A stretch of DNA of 46,137 nucleotides from Lactococcus cremoris subsp. cremoris NBRC 100676 (GTDB lineage: Bacteria; Bacillota; Bacilli; Lactobacillales; Streptococcaceae). Shown here one piece after another: positions 1-7,200 of this stretch. Location of the stretch: the NCBI RefSeq assembly GCF_001591705.1, contig NZ_BCVK01000010.1, positions 1 through 46,137 of the forward strand, given 5' to 3'. A program made the translations under genes and the position numbers. Within the stretch, counting starts at the first letter, position 1. Each line of letters begins with the position of its first letter. The notes beneath the pieces are model-generated. The model made no database searches. It was not told where the DNA came from and saw only the letters and a list, made by a program, of their open reading frames with translations.

Positions 1-918
1 ACGACTTATATGACTTATAATAGCACACTTCCAAAAGTTTTTGTTTATTTACTGACAACCATTGAGACGCTTTATCAAACGAGTGTTCCCCTTGAGGTTC
101 AAAACCGAAAGAACGTCCATCTCGCAACATCAGATTGCTTAGTTATCGCTTGTTACCTCTGGGGCGTACTGCATTTTAGTGAAACGCTTAAAGCTAAGCA
201 CCAACTTGCTCAAAGTTTATTTCCTAATTTCCTAGAATATTATCGCTTTGTCCGCCGTTGTAATGCCCTCTTACCGAGTATCCAAGTCATTCGCCAAGCA
301 CTCGTCTTTAAAGAGGTTGAAGGAATGAGTGTATCCATTATTGACAGCTTCCCCATTCCTTTGTGTCAGCCTATTCGTAATTTCAGAAGCAAAGGTCTTG
401 GAGATTATGCAAATGTTGGCTACAATGCTACAAAGGGACAGTACTTCTATGGATGTAAATGTCATGCTTTAGTCAGTGAATCAGGCTATGTCATAGACTA
501 CACAATTACTCCTGCTTCAATGGCTGATAGTTCAATGACCGAGGAAGTGTTGAGTCAATTTGGGACACCAACAGTCCTTGGAGATATGGGATATCTAGGT
601 CAGTCACTGCATGATAGGCTGGAATTAAAAGGAATTGATCTAATGACACCTGTCAGGAAGAACAAAAAGCAAAAGAAAATCCTTTTCCCTAATTTTTCAA
701 AACGTAGAAAAGTGATTGAGCGAGTTTTCTCTTTTTTGACAAATCTAGGAGCTGAGCGTTGTAAAAGTCGTTCGCCTCAAGGTTTTCAATTGAAATTAGA
801 GATGATACTTTTAGCGTATTCTTTATTGTTAAAATCAGCTAAATCACTGGAACCAGAGACTTTAAGATATTCTATCGGGTATCAAGTCATGCCTAAATAA
901 TCAACTAGCAATTCGGGT
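1..918 (+). mobile_element. IS982-family insertion sequence, right part (left end outside window)
   Basis: The element is recognised from its transposase and from its right end just after the transposase stop. The bases TCAACTAGCAATTCGGGT (901-918) look like the terminal inverted repeat of lactococcal IS982 elements, which reads ACCCG... inward. The left repeat lies before base 1, so the target-site duplication cannot be checked. The element stops about 155 bp from the 3' end of the GH1 gene and may have separated the sugar cluster from genes that lay further left. IS982 ends are known to contribute promoter elements to neighbouring lactococcal genes. The exact right boundary is inferred from the CGGGT end. 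Confidence 0.85.
10..900 (+). CDS. IS982-family transposase
   Basis: The 296-aa protein is the usual full length for IS982 transposases and appears intact. The DDE catalytic residues are visible: Asp in SIIDSFPIP (about residue 112), Asp in VLGDMGYLG (about 193), and Glu in KVIERVFSFL (about 238). The block RKVIERVFSFLTNLGAERCK is typical of the DDE_Tnp_IS982 domain. The ATG at 10 is the first in frame and the surrounding codons are open. The gene points rightward towards the 3' end of the oppositely oriented GH1 gene. The element may still be active, because no stop or frameshift is seen. Confidence 0.93.
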   Translation: MTYNSTLPKVFVYLLTTIETLYQTSVPLEVQNRKNVHLATSDCLVIACYLWGVLHFSETLKAKHQLAQSLFPNFLEYYRFVRRCNALLPSIQVIRQALVFKEVEGMSVSIIDSFPIPLCQPIRNFRSKGLGDYANVGYNATKGQYFYGCKCHALVSESGYVIDYTITPASMADSSMTEEVLSQFGTPTVLGDMGYLGQSLHDRLELKGIDLMTPVRKNKKQKKILFPNFSKRRKVIERVFSFLTNLGAERCKSRSPQGFQLKLEMILLAYSLLLKSAKSLEPETLRYSIGYQVMPK

Positions 919-1021
919 AAATAAAAGAAACTCTTTATCAAACAAAATTTCACCTACCATAAGACTTTATTATCTTTCAAAAGTTGATAGGTGTTTTTAT
1001 TTCATCTGTTAAAATTATTGT

Positions 1022-1050
1022 TTACTTCTAGTTCAGAAGTAAGATTTTTT
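1022..1050 (+). terminator. Hairpin between IS982 and the GH1 gene
   Basis: A perfect 8-bp stem, TTACTTCT (1022-1029) and AGAAGTAA (1035-1042), with a 5-nt loop is followed on the plus strand by GATTTTTT. It would stop rightward transcription leaving the insertion sequence. On the minus strand the trailing sequence is less U-rich, so it is a weaker terminator for the GH1 operon. A second, poorer stem (CACCTA/TAGGTG, about 950-995) lies just to the left. Confidence 0.55.
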
Positions 1051-1073
1051 ATAAAATCTGTTAAGGAAATTTC

Positions 1074-2438
1074 TTAGTAACTTAAATCTTCTCCGTTTGT
1101 CGAAATCACTTTTTTGTACCAGTCAAAGCTCCGTTTTTTGATACGTTTATAATCTTTATCTATATAAACAAAACCATAACGTTTTTCAAAACCTTCACGA
1201 GTAGAGTAAAGGTCCGTTGCAGACCATGTAAGATAACCAATCATTTCTACTCCCTCGTCAACCGCTTCTTTCATACGAGCAATATGGTCTGCTAAATACT
1301 TAATTCTGTAATCATCATTAACCGTTCCGTCCTCTTTCAAAGTATCCCTTGCCCCCATACCATTTTCAGTAATTAATATCGGTAATTGATAGCGATGATA
1401 ATAATCATGTAAATAATGTTTAAAACCATATGGATCAATTAGCCATTTCCATTCTGTTGCATCAATGTAAGGATTTTTAGTAATCACACCATTCAAGGCC
1501 CTATCTTCAAAACTATTAGCTTCAATTGCAGCTGATAAATAGTAACACAATGCCATGAAGTCTGGCGAAGCACTCTTTAACACCTCTAGATCATCGTCAA
1601 GTACAATAGAAGAAAAATCTGTCCCCTCATAAGACTTGATAAAAATACCTGAATAAACGCCACGGAATAAGACATCCGCAAACCCATAACCGCTTTTATA
1701 AGCTAACTCATCCGTTGCTTCAACATTTACCGGGTCACAATTAAGTGGGTAGAGACAAACATTCCCAAGATTTCCACCTACTTTAGCGGCAGGATCAATT
1801 TCATGAACAAGATTCGTTGTTTTTGCATAGCAAAGATTAAAATGATGTTGTAGCTGGAATACTTCAGCTCTATTTTTCGCCTTGTATCCTGTCATGTACT
1901 CAGAGTCTAAGTCAATAAAATTTTGTTCATTAAAAGGAATCCAGTATTTAATTCTCCCCTTAAATGCTTTGATAACTGTTTCAGCATAATGTGTAAAATC
2001 TTTAATAATTTCACGACTCATAAATCCTCTATATTTTTCTAAAAGATTTAGTGGCAAATCATATGCGTATAAAGTTGCTACAGGTTCAATATTATATTTA
2101 TCAAGTTCATCTAACATAGCAGAATAAAAAGCAATTCCTTCTGGATTAGCTTCAATCTCATCTCCATTTGGAAAAATGCGTGTCCAAGCGATGGTAAAAC
2201 GATAGATTTCAAATCCCATTTCTGCGTAAAGTTTAATATCTTCTTTCATATGATGATAATGATCTGAAGCGATTTTGAACTCATTAAAATTAGATTCCTT
2301 ATCTGCTCCTGGAATTACTCGAACGTCTGCGATAGAAACTCCCTTTCCTCCTTGTCCATGGCCTCCTTCAAATTGTTGTGCATTCGTTGAACTTCCCCAT
2401 TTAAAATCCTTTTTAAATCCTTTTTCGTCAAAAAACAT
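1074..2438 (-). CDS. GH1 family 6-phospho-beta-glucosidase-like glycosidase
   Basis: The 454-aa protein is a single TIM-barrel glycoside hydrolase family 1 enzyme. The acid/base Glu171 sits in PFNEQN and the nucleophile Glu358 in ILITENG. The segment STREGFEKRYGFVYID near the C terminus carries the Ser...Lys-x-Tyr residues that bind the sugar 6-phosphate in 6-phospho-glycosidases, so a phosphorylated glycoside imported by a PTS is the likely substrate. The family His that normally precedes the (D/E)xP motif in strand 3 is Ala here (LYAYDLP, residues 123-129). The start is the ATG after GGGGGAAAGTTT. It is the third gene of the alsE-rpiB-GH1 operon. Family is certain; the exact substrate is not. 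Confidence 0.9.
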   Translation of the reverse strand: MFFDEKGFKKDFKWGSSTNAQQFEGGHGQGGKGVSIADVRVIPGADKESNFNEFKIASDHYHHMKEDIKLYAEMGFEIYRFTIAWTRIFPNGDEIEANPEGIAFYSAMLDELDKYNIEPVATLYAYDLPLNLLEKYRGFMSREIIKDFTHYAETVIKAFKGRIKYWIPFNEQNFIDLDSEYMTGYKAKNRAEVFQLQHHFNLCYAKTTNLVHEIDPAAKVGGNLGNVCLYPLNCDPVNVEATDELAYKSGYGFADVLFRGVYSGIFIKSYEGTDFSSIVLDDDLEVLKSASPDFMALCYYLSAAIEANSFEDRALNGVITKNPYIDATEWKWLIDPYGFKHYLHDYYHRYQLPILITENGMGARDTLKEDGTVNDDYRIKYLADHIARMKEAVDEGVEMIGYLTWSATDLYSTREGFEKRYGFVYIDKDYKRIKKRSFDWYKKVISTNGEDLSY

Positions 2439-2486
2439 AAACTTTCCCCCTTTTTATTTTTTATGTTAAAGAATTGGAATTCTTTA

Positions 2487-2938
2487 TCAATTATCTCTTT
2501 GTTCTGTTTCAAGCTCAGTAATCATTTCAATACGTTTGGCGTGACGCCCCCCTCATAAATTGCTTCCAACCATTCCTTGACAATCATTTTTGCCAATTCA
2601 CTTCCGACAACACGTGAACCGAATGCCACAATATTTGTATTATTGTGTTCTTTGGATAATTTTGCCGAATAAGGTTCACTACAGACGACTGCACGAATTC
2701 CTCTTACTTTATTCGCTGAAATGGAAATTCCCACTCCTGTTCCACAAATCAATACTCCACCGTCAAAATGACCTGCCGCTACTTCCTCTGCCACTTTTTT
2801 TCCGTAAATAGGATAGTCCGTTCGTTCAGTTGAAAAGGGGCCAAAATCTGTCACTTCGTGCCCCAACTCCTCAAGATAGTCAATAATAAGGGGTTTCAAT
2901 TCAAATCCTACATGGTCGCTACCAATTGCTAATTTCAT
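2487..2938 (-). pseudogene. rpiB: RpiB/allose-6-phosphate isomerase family, 3'-end frameshift
   Basis: The protein matches RpiB throughout its core: N-terminal GSDHVGFELK, the active-site Cys in LICGTGVGIS, and CSEPYSAKLSKEHNNTNIVAFGSRVVG. The reading frame stops at 2522 after an unusual tail (GGVTPNVLK, 138 aa). In the +1 frame the DNA continues as EGGRHAKRIEMITELETEQ and ends at 2487, which is the normal RpiB C terminus (about 150 aa). The frame change falls in a run of six G on the coding strand (2547-2552); seven G would restore it. The lost tail holds arginines that help bind the sugar phosphate in the family. It may be a sequencing error, a phase-variable tract or a true lesion. A GGAGG ribosome site precedes the ATG at 2938. 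It lies 15 bp behind the alsE-like gene. Confidence 0.85.
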
Positions 2939-2953
2939 CCTCTTTTTCCTCCA

Positions 2954-3604
2954 TTAAGCTCTTAATTCATTGATTATTGTTTCATAATTTTTATGTTTCC
3001 CAAATAAAGCGGAAGTTCCTAAAATAAACCCTTCAACGCCTAACTTACTTAGTTCTTCGATTTTCTGTGGTGAAATCGCTCCATCTACCATTACTTTAAA
3101 GTCAAATTGTTTACTTAATAAAACAGCCTTTTCAATTTTAGAATTTACATATTCCAGATATTTTTGACCAGCAAAGCCTGGATTTACTGTCATTATCATA
3201 AAATAATCAACTAATGGCAGCAATTCTATTACTGCTTCAATGGATGTGCCCGGATTAATAGCGATTCCTGCTTTTTTTCCTTTGGCTCGAATCTTATCTA
3301 ATGTACGAGCGGGATGGATATCTGCTTCAGGATGAATATAAATAATATCAGCTCCCAAGTCGGAAAACATTTCAACATAATTCGACGGGTTTTGAACCAT
3401 CAAATGGACATCTAAGGGTTTATCAGTCACCGAACGAATCAACTCATAATCTTGCAGGCCCATTCCAAAATTGGGAACAAAGGAACCATCCATGATATCC
3501 ATATGAAAGATATCCACACCAGCAACTTCTAAATCTTTTGTATCCTTCTCCAAATTAGCAAAATTTGCACACATCATTGATGGACATAACAATTTTTTTG
3601 ACAT
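2954..3604 (-). CDS. alsE: Ribulose-phosphate 3-epimerase family, AlsE (allulose-6-phosphate epimerase)-like
   Basis: The 216-aa (beta/alpha)8 barrel carries the metal-site and phosphate motifs of pentose-5-phosphate 3-epimerases: CPSMMCANFANLEKD, HMDIMDGSFVPNFGMG, DVHLMV, MTVNPGFAGQKYL, VMVDGAI and FILGTSALF. The SMMC start of strand 1 and the IHPEAD segment resemble AlsE, which interconverts D-allulose-6-phosphate and D-fructose-6-phosphate, more than housekeeping Rpe. It is the first gene of the operon, read from a consensus promoter covered by putative LacI operators. The ATG at 3604 has AAGGAG 8 nt upstream. An RpiB homologue next door supports an allose or allulose route. Plain Rpe activity cannot be excluded. 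Confidence 0.78.
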   Translation of the reverse strand: MSKKLLCPSMMCANFANLEKDTKDLEVAGVDIFHMDIMDGSFVPNFGMGLQDYELIRSVTDKPLDVHLMVQNPSNYVEMFSDLGADIIYIHPEADIHPARTLDKIRAKGKKAGIAINPGTSIEAVIELLPLVDYFMIMTVNPGFAGQKYLEYVNSKIEKAVLLSKQFDFKVMVDGAISPQKIEELSKLGVEGFILGTSALFGKHKNYETIINELRA

Positions 3605-3620
3605 TTTCTCACTCCTTGAG

Positions 3621-3660
3621 ATAACGATTACCCAAACAATACCATCATGGGTAATCGTTT
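3621..3660. promoter_or_regulatory. Putative LacI-family operator pair (O1/O2)
   Basis: AACGATTACCC (3623-3633) and its reverse complement GGGTAATCGTT (3649-3659) form a perfect 11-bp inverted repeat with a 15-nt spacer. It lies in the first 50 nt of the alsE operon transcript, where a bound repressor would block elongation. A third copy sits just before lacI. Each half also has the TAA-CGN-TTA core common in LacI-family operators. Confidence 0.72.
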
Positions 3661-3677
3661 ACTTTTTTTATGATTTT

Positions 3678-3706
3678 ATTATATCATCAGGAAAACAACC
3701 TGTCAA
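3678..3706 (-). promoter_or_regulatory. Consensus promoter of the alsE-rpiB-GH1 operon
   Basis: On the minus strand TTGACA (3701-3706) and TATAAT (3678-3683) are separated by exactly 17 bp. Both hexamers are perfect matches to the vegetative sigma factor consensus. Transcription should begin near 3671, just ahead of the two inverted operator half-sites. Confidence 0.88.
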
Positions 3707-3773
3707 CCCCTCAAATATTATTAGTTATTTGCTAAAATTGTTTATATATGAGAGAATTATATCAATAAAAGAT

Positions 3774-3784
3774 AACGATTACTC
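3774..3784. promoter_or_regulatory. Third operator half-site, ahead of lacI
   Basis: AACGATTACTC repeats the O1 sequence with one change and ends 14 nt before the lacI start codon. The position suggests autoregulation of the repressor and possible looping to O1/O2 about 120-150 bp away. Confidence 0.6.
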
Positions 3785-3798
3785 AAAAGGATAATTCT

Positions 3799-4797
3799 AT
3801 GAAAAAAACATCAATCAAGGATATAGCAAAACTTAGCGGAGTTTCTGTTGCGACAGTCTCTCGTGTTATCAATAATAATGGACGTTTTTCTGAAGAAACC
3901 AGAAAAAAAATTCTTGATGTTATTGAAGAAACTGGCTACCAAATGAATTTTAGTGCCAAAAGTTTGCGAATGAATAAATCTTTTTCAGTCGGTATTTTAG
4001 TTCCAGATATCAGTAATTACTTTTTCTCTGATGTGGTTCAAAAAATAGAGGAGGAACTTTTTGAATTAGGCTATTCGACAATTATTTGTAATACTGGTAG
4101 AAATATTGAAAAAGAAACGGCCTACTTAAATATGCTCCGAAGTAAATTGGTTGATGGTATTATCGTTATTTCTGGCGTAGATGAATTTGTCTTTCACTAT
4201 GATGATATTCCATATATTTGTATCGACCGAGAACCCTTGAAAAAAGAGAAAACAATCGTGATTTCTTCAAATCATTATCAGGGAGCCTTTGAAGCAACAG
4301 AATCATTAATTAATAATGGATGTAAACATCCCGCAATTTTGATGTATGACCGACAATCTTCTTCTGCAAAAGAGCGTTTTAAAGGATATAAAGATGCGCT
4401 AAAGAAAAATAATATTTCCTACAACGAATCAAGTCATCTGTTATTAAGTGGCCTAGAAGAAAATTTTACTGAAAATTTACAAGCATTTTTAGAGCGAACA
4501 GACCAAGTTGATAGTTTTTTTGCCGTAAATGATACACTTGCCATGAAACTCTTCAGCTCGTTAAAGGAACTAGGGGAGAAAATTCCTGAAGATTTCAAAA
4601 TAATTGGGTTTGATGATAGCCCACTCGCTCATTATTCTTCACCAACATTATCATCCGTCAAACAAAACACGGATAAAATTGCTCAGCTTACAGTCAAAAA
4701 TCTAATTGATTTTATTTCCTCTGGGAAAATTATCAATTATCAAACTATTCTAGTACCGGTTGAATTAGTTGTTAGAAATTCTAGCTTAAATAATTAG
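3799..4797 (+). CDS. LacI-family transcriptional repressor of the adjacent sugar operon
   Basis: The 332-aa protein begins with the LacI helix-turn-helix (residues 4-24, SIKDIAKLSGVSVATVSRVIN) and hinge helix, followed by a periplasmic-binding-like sensor domain (GILVPDISNYFFSDVV near residue 65; FAVNDTLAM and IIGFDDSPLAHYSSPTLSSV in the C-terminal half). It is transcribed away from alsE-rpiB-GH1, and the shared 194-bp region holds three copies of one operator half-site, so it very likely represses the operon and itself. The effector is probably a phosphorylated sugar of that pathway, which is an inference. AAAAGGAT precedes the ATG. A strong bidirectional terminator follows. Confidence 0.92.
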   Translation: MKKTSIKDIAKLSGVSVATVSRVINNNGRFSEETRKKILDVIEETGYQMNFSAKSLRMNKSFSVGILVPDISNYFFSDVVQKIEEELFELGYSTIICNTGRNIEKETAYLNMLRSKLVDGIIVISGVDEFVFHYDDIPYICIDREPLKKEKTIVISSNHYQGAFEATESLINNGCKHPAILMYDRQSSSAKERFKGYKDALKKNNISYNESSHLLLSGLEENFTENLQAFLERTDQVDSFFAVNDTLAMKLFSSLKELGEKIPEDFKIIGFDDSPLAHYSSPTLSSVKQNTDKIAQLTVKNLIDFISSGKIINYQTILVPVELVVRNSSLNN

Positions 4798-4845
4798 GAA
4801 TCAACTCTGACTTTTCTATTAATATTTCTAAAGTACTAATCTATT

Positions 4846-4877
4846 AAAAAAGTCTACCAGCTTTGGTAGACTTTTTT
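4846..4877. terminator. Bidirectional terminator between lacI and adh
   Basis: AAAAAAGTCTACCA pairs with TGGTAGACTTTTTT around a GCTT tetraloop. The T-runs on both sides allow it to serve the converging lacI (plus) and adh (minus) genes. Confidence 0.9.
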
Positions 4878-4889
4878 AATTTTTCTTAT

Positions 4890-5927
4890 TTATCTTTCTG
4901 AAATTATCAATAAAGATTTAATTGCTGTCCGTTGATCCATTGCTTCATATGCCTTTTGAATTTCATCTAGGGTAAATTCTTCTGTAAAGACACGCCCTGG
5001 ATCAATCTCCCCACTTAAAACTGCTTCAAGTAAGATTTCCTTATTTCACCGTGCGACAGAGGCTACTCCACCTCCAAGTTGAATATTTTTCCAAAAAAGA
5101 GAATCAATCCATTCATTGTAATCAACATCATGAGGAACTCCTACACGTCCTCCCGCTCTTACTGCTTGGAAAGCAGATTCAATGGCTTCTTTTGTTCCGA
5201 CACACTCTAAGGCAGCATCAGCACCATAACCATTGGTTATGGCCATAATTTTTTGAATCGCTTCTGCGCCATGCTCAGCAATGATATCTGTTGCCCCAAA
5301 ATCACGCGCCAATGCCGCTCGATCTTCATGGCGACTCATTGCAATAATCCGTTTTGCACCTAAAAGTTTAGCCGAAATCACTGCGCACAGACCTACTGCT
5401 CCATCGCCAAAGACAACTACTGTGTCCCCTTCGTGGACATCTGCTGCTTTAGCCGCATGAAAACCTGTGGGCATGACATCCGCTAAAGTTGTCAACGAAG
5501 CCAGCTGTTCTTCTGAATAATCACTTGGTCTTCCTGGAATTTTAACAAGTGCACCATCAGCATTAATTGCTCGATAGAATTCTCCTTGATATCCCCCGTT
5601 AACTCCATCTTTAGCATTGGGGCAATTAGCTTCAAATCCTGCCAAACAGATTGGACAGTGTCCACAACCATGAGTAAAGGGAACAATGACAAAATCTCCC
5701 GCTTTAAAGTTTTTAACTCCCGCTCCAACTTCTTCAATGACACCAATAGCCTCATGACCTACTGGACCTGGCTGACGTTCAGAAATCCCACGGAACCACC
5801 ATAAATCAGAACCACAAACGCAGGCACGAACGATTTTTATAATGGCATCTGTTTCTTTTACAAGTTGCGCTTTGGGAAATTCTCTAACTTCCATCTTATT
5901 TTTTTCGACAAAATAGGCTGACCTCAT
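4890..5927 (-). pseudogene. Zinc-dependent medium-chain alcohol dehydrogenase, in-frame TGA
   Basis: The reading frame encodes an MDR-family dehydrogenase of 345 codons, but codon 294 is TGA (5046-5048) and the same frame then runs to a TAA at 4890. Before the stop are the catalytic zinc site (RACVCGSDLWW, GHEAIG), the four-Cys structural zinc loop (CGHCPICLAGFEANC) and the NAD(P) fold (VFGDGAVGLCAVISAKLLGA). After it are the normal closing segments (ILLEAVLSGEIDPGRVF...). The truncated 293-aa product lacks the last helices of the catalytic domain. No selenocysteine signal is expected at this position in this family. AAAAGGAAGT precedes the ATG at 5927. Sequencing error is the main alternative. 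Confidence 0.85.
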
Positions 5928-6001
5928 TTTTTTACTTCCTTTTCATTTATTGAATTTATTATAAAATGAATTTAGCTTTTTGAAAAATACTTTTTAAAAA
6001 A

Positions 6002-6028
6002 CTTCTTATGCTTTGAAAGCATAAGAAG
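6002..6028 (-). terminator. Terminator of the immunity-like gene
   Basis: CTTCTTATGCTTT and AAAGCATAAGAAG are a near-perfect dyad around G6015. On the minus strand the stem is followed by TTTTTT. It lies between the immunity-like gene and the alcohol dehydrogenase gene. Confidence 0.88.
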
Positions 6029-6039
6029 ACCTAAATAAC

Positions 6040-6309
6040 TCACAAAATTCCACCAACTCCTCGTCCAAAGAGGTTGTTACTAGAAATTTTTTGATAAAAA
6101 TCGGCAACTTTTGGTGTGAGATTATAGCGTAATGCCAAGGGCCTAAGGGTTGCTTCTAATTTAGCAAGTTCATCAGCAAGTCGCCCTTGATTCTCTAATT
6201 GAACTTTCGTATGAAGTAAACACTGACGTTCCCAGTCACGAATATTTCTATCTAATACCAGATTATAAAGTTCATTTAAAATTTCTTGCTTTTCAAATGT
6301 TTTATTCAT
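6040..6309 (-). CDS. Bacteriocin immunity protein-like (EntA_Immun type)
   Basis: The 89-aa product (from the ATG at 6309) is helical and charged, with ILNELYNLVLDRNIRDWERQ, an amphipathic middle segment, LALRYNLTPKVADFYQKI and a Gly-rich C terminus (FGRGVGGIL). This layout resembles the cytosolic four-helix immunity proteins that protect against class IIa bacteriocins by acting on the mannose PTS. No bacteriocin or export gene is nearby, so it would be an orphan immunity gene. A GTG further upstream (6345) is possible, but neither start has a good ribosome site. The assignment rests on pattern recognition only. Confidence 0.6.
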   Translation of the reverse strand: MNKTFEKQEILNELYNLVLDRNIRDWERQCLLHTKVQLENQGRLADELAKLEATLRPLALRYNLTPKVADFYQKISSNNLFGRGVGGIL

Positions 6310-6346
6310 GAATTTATTATGCCACGAAATCACTTTTAAGACCACT

Positions 6347-6379
6347 AAAAACGCTTACGATTTTAAAGCTAGCGTTTTT
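6347..6379. terminator. Terminator at the 3' end of the CmpB-like gene
   Basis: AAAAACGCT (6347-6355) and AGCGTTTTT (6371-6379) form a stem with a 15-nt loop. On the minus strand the downstream arm ends the CmpB-like transcript; the stem overlaps its stop codon. It lies directly upstream of the immunity-like gene. Confidence 0.7.
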
Positions 6380-7076
6380 TTGTCAAATTCATGTTTGGAT
6401 AATTTTTAAGAATTCTTCGTAAGTTATAGTGTTTTAATTTCAAAGGACGGTTCTTCAGAAGTTCCAATACTTTTTTGCGGTTTGGTGCGGTTTCATGATT
6501 GGTCAGCAAATGTTTAAGACGAAACTCTTTAATAGCCGCATTTTCTTTATCAGAATCATCAATCATAGCCAATACTTCTTTTTTGGTTGAAATCGTAAAG
6601 ATAAACGTTGATAGAAGGTCAGCTCCAAAAATAATTAATATGAGAAGCACTCCCCAACTATGCGTGATTGAATTAAAATCATGAATCCAATTTTGAACAG
6701 GTGGATTAACTAATTTAATTAAGATAATACAACCTACACCCCAAAATAATGAAACGGGAACAGCTACCCTGCCTTCAATATTGAAAGGGAGGGTTGAGTA
6801 GTCCCATAACTTCATATTAAAGAATTTCTCTAAAATCCAACTACCGATAAATTCAACCACAGTCACAATCACTATTGTATTAAGATAAAGACTAAATAAA
6901 TTTCCAGTATCTGGAACTAAAAGTAAGACTGCTGACACACCAAAACCGTAGACAGGGCAATAAGGGCCTAATAAAAAACCTCTAAAAACAAAATGTCGGT
7001 CTTTAAGTGAACAATAGAAAGTTTCCCAAAGCCAACCAATGAAAGAATAAACGATAAAAGTCATAAAAAGTTCCAT
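6369..7076 (-). CDS. CmpB-type (putative ABC-transporter type IV) membrane protein
   Basis: The 235-aa protein has about five hydrophobic segments in its first 160 residues and a basic cytoplasmic tail. The N-terminal block FIVYSFIGWLWETFYCSL followed by FRGFLLGPYCPVYGFG is the hallmark of the ABC_trans_CmpB family (once DUF1113). Despite the family name, no ATPase or partner gene is adjacent, and the cellular role is unknown. AAGGAG lies 8 nt before the ATG. The gene appears to be a single transcription unit ending at the hairpin that overlaps its stop. Confidence 0.85.
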   Translation of the reverse strand: MELFMTFIVYSFIGWLWETFYCSLKDRHFVFRGFLLGPYCPVYGFGVSAVLLLVPDTGNLFSLYLNTIVIVTVVEFIGSWILEKFFNMKLWDYSTLPFNIEGRVAVPVSLFWGVGCIILIKLVNPPVQNWIHDFNSITHSWGVLLILIIFGADLLSTFIFTISTKKEVLAMIDDSDKENAAIKEFRLKHLLTNHETAPNRKKVLELLKNRPLKLKHYNLRRILKNYPNMNLTKKR

Positions 7077-7165
7077 GTGTTTCTCCTTGTTTGTTTAATC
7101 TTTTCCATTATATCATCTCTTTTGGTAATTTTTAAAATTCATATTATTTCCTAGAATAAAATAAG

Positions 7166-7194
7166 AAAAAAGCTGATGGAAGTCAGCTTTTTTT
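7166..7194. terminator. Terminator after pyrDA
   Basis: GCTGA (7172-7176) and TCAGC (7183-7187) flank a TGGAAG loop, with A6 before and T7 after, so the hairpin can work in both directions. It closes pyrDA on the minus strand, 7 bp beyond the stop codon. Confidence 0.85.
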
Positions 7195-7200
7195 ATATTT

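Noticed and set aside
2315-2512. A 65-aa frame between rpiB and the GH1 gene
   Set aside because: It overlaps the GH1 start in another frame. Its beginning coincides with the true rpiB tail region read in a different frame.
5046-5048. The in-frame TGA as a selenocysteine codon
   Set aside because: Zinc alcohol dehydrogenases have no selenocysteine at this C-terminal position, lactococci are not known to make selenoproteins, and I see no stem-loop of the needed type just after the codon.
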